Shown: positions 14,138 through 15,047 of the stretch, piece by piece | Numbering within the stretch: position 1 is the stretch's first letter | Layout: every line of letters starts with the position of its first letter | Origin: Gammaproteobacteria bacterium | Lineage (GTDB): Bacteria > Gemmatimonadota > Gemmatimonadetes > Longimicrobiales > Gaopeijiaceae | Assembly: GCA_009843625.1 (NCBI GenBank) | Contig: VYDD01000261.1 | Span: 1 to 15,047 of the forward strand | DNA: 15,047 nt | Direction of reading: 5' to 3' | Notes under the pieces: model-generated | Databases searched by the model: none | The model's input: only the letters and a program-made list of their open reading frames with translations | What the model was told of the DNA's origin: nothing | Position numbers and translations under genes: made by a program

Positions 14138-15047
14138 TCAGCCTGCGGGGACGAGCCGCCATACGAGGGGGAGGACGGTCAGGACCACGGCCATGACCAG
14201 GACCAGCAGCGGGAATCCCGCCTTGATGAAATCGACGAATCGGTATCCGCCGAACCCCATCACCAGAAGATTGACCGGGTGTCCCACCGGACTCATGAAG
14301 GCGCAGGAACTCGCCACCGCCACCGTCATCATCAGCGCCTGGGGCGAGAGTCCCTCACTCGTGGCCGTGCTGAGAGCAATCGGCGACATGAGGACCGCCA
14401 CCGCCGCCGTCGGCATCATCTGAGCGGACAGCGCGGTGATCAGGAAAAGTCCCGCCACCACGGCCAGAGGTCCGAAGTCCGCGAGAGATCCCAACACCGC
14501 CTCGGCCACCAGCGCGGCCGTTCCGGATTCCTGCATCGCCAGTCCCAAGCTCAGCATCCCCGCGATCAGGACCACCGCCTTCAACTCGATGCACCGATAG
14601 GCCTCTTCCATGTTGAGACAACCCGTCAGCACCATCGCGACCGCTCCGATCGGCGCCGCGATGAAGATCGGCAGCAGGCCCGAGACCACCGAAGTCAGGA
14701 CGCCCGCCATGATGACGGCGCTGACCGGAGCCTTCCGGCTTCGCACCACCTCCGCCGCCCCCTCGGTCATGACGAGGAAGTCCGGGTGTTCCACCAGGAG
14801 CGCGAGCTTGTTCCTGTCGCCGTAAAGCAGGAACGCATCGCCCGGGAGCAGTTCCATTCGCGGGAGCCCGCTCCGGTAGATCTTTCCATTCCGCCATATC
14901 GCAAGGATGGAAACACCGTAGTTCTTGCGGAACCCGAGTTCCTCGATCGTCTTTCCCGCGAACGTCGTGCGCGGAGAAAGCGAAGCCTCCGCCAGGCCGA
15001 CGGTGTCCGACTCCAGCCGGCTGAAGTCCAGGGGACGCTTGTCGCCC
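14138..15047 (-). CDS. SLC13/DASS-family transporter with RCK_C domain (N-terminal part beyond window)
   Basis: 302 residues of the C-terminal part are visible, read from the right edge to the TGA at 14140-14138. The visible start (GDKRPLDFSRLE) leads into a complete RCK_C/TrkA-C-like domain, about visible residues 16-77 (VGLAEASLSPRTTFAGKTI through LPRMELLPGDAFLLYG). A short linker and then a run of hydrophobic helices follow. The membrane part contains MMPTAAVAVLMSPIAL and SCAFMSPVGHPVNLLVMGFG, the Asn/Pro-containing hairpin signature of sodium/anion symporters of the SLC13 (CitT-like) group. The usual arrangement in such proteins is a membrane half, two cytosolic RCK_C domains and a second membrane half; here the last RCK_C and the second half are seen. 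Substrate could be a dicarboxylate, sulfate or other anion and cannot be decided. It is convergent with the export operon and probably unrelated to it. Confidence 0.88.
   Translation of the reverse strand, partial: GDKRPLDFSRLESDTVGLAEASLSPRTTFAGKTIEELGFRKNYGVSILAIWRNGKIYRSGLPRMELLPGDAFLLYGDRNKLALLVEHPDFLVMTEGAAEVVRSRKAPVSAVIMAGVLTSVVSGLLPIFIAAPIGAVAMVLTGCLNMEEAYRCIELKAVVLIAGMLSLGLAMQESGTAALVAEAVLGSLADFGPLAVVAGLFLITALSAQMMPTAAVAVLMSPIALSTATSEGLSPQALMMTVAVASSCAFMSPVGHPVNLLVMGFGGYRFVDFIKAGFPLLVLVMAVVLTVLPLVWRLVPAG

Noticed and set aside
1..15047. CRISPR arrays, insertion sequences, tRNA or rRNA genes, phage genes
   Set aside because: No regularly spaced repeats, transposase or integrase motifs, terminal inverted repeats or structural RNA signatures were seen on either strand.

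Overview
The window is GC-rich, gene-dense bacterial DNA. It carries a MacA/MacB-like ABC export operon with two long permeases of the duplicated ADOP type ('acidobacterial duplicated orphan permease'), a sigma-54-dependent NtrC-type regulator, and a Gly-rich, high-GC codon style. Together these suggest an Acidobacteriota- or Gemmatimonadota-like Gram-negative bacterium. That assignment is inferred from gene content only; there is no rRNA or tRNA here to fix it.

Layout. (1) Positions 1-2891 hold two divergent, clearly paralogous cytochrome P450-fold genes that share a 199-bp intergenic region. The minus-strand copy runs off the left edge. It has Phe where every functional P450 has the heme-ligating Cys. 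Both copies have lost the I-helix Thr used for oxygen activation. No ferredoxin or reductase gene is visible. (2) Positions 2921-3845 hold a two-gene minus-strand unit: a small lipoprotein, then an 86-residue protein of unknown function whose Shine-Dalgarno sequence overlaps the lipoprotein's stop codon. (3) Positions 3846-4293 are non-coding. They contain a textbook sigma-54 -24/-12 promoter at 4200-4214 and, about 105-150 bp upstream of the predicted start site, a cluster of palindromic elements suitable as an enhancer. (4) Positions 4294-14058 are a six-gene plus-strand operon: periplasmic adaptor, ABC ATPase, ADOP permease 1, NtrC-type response regulator, membrane histidine kinase, ADOP permease 2. 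(5) Positions 14138-15047 hold the C-terminal part of a minus-strand SLC13-family transporter with an RCK_C (TrkA-C) domain.

How the genes may work together (inference). The kinase has two closely spaced membrane helices and almost no periplasmic loop, so it may read the membrane or the transporter itself. It would phosphorylate the NtrC-type regulator encoded just upstream, which could then activate the sigma-54 promoter in front of the adaptor gene and switch on the whole operon, including itself. This resembles the flux-sensing logic of Bce-type transporter/kinase modules, but with a sigma-54 output. No outer-membrane TolC-like partner is encoded here.

The most unusual observations are the divergent pair of catalytically altered P450 homologues and the self-contained sigma-54 circuit around a double-ADOP exporter.
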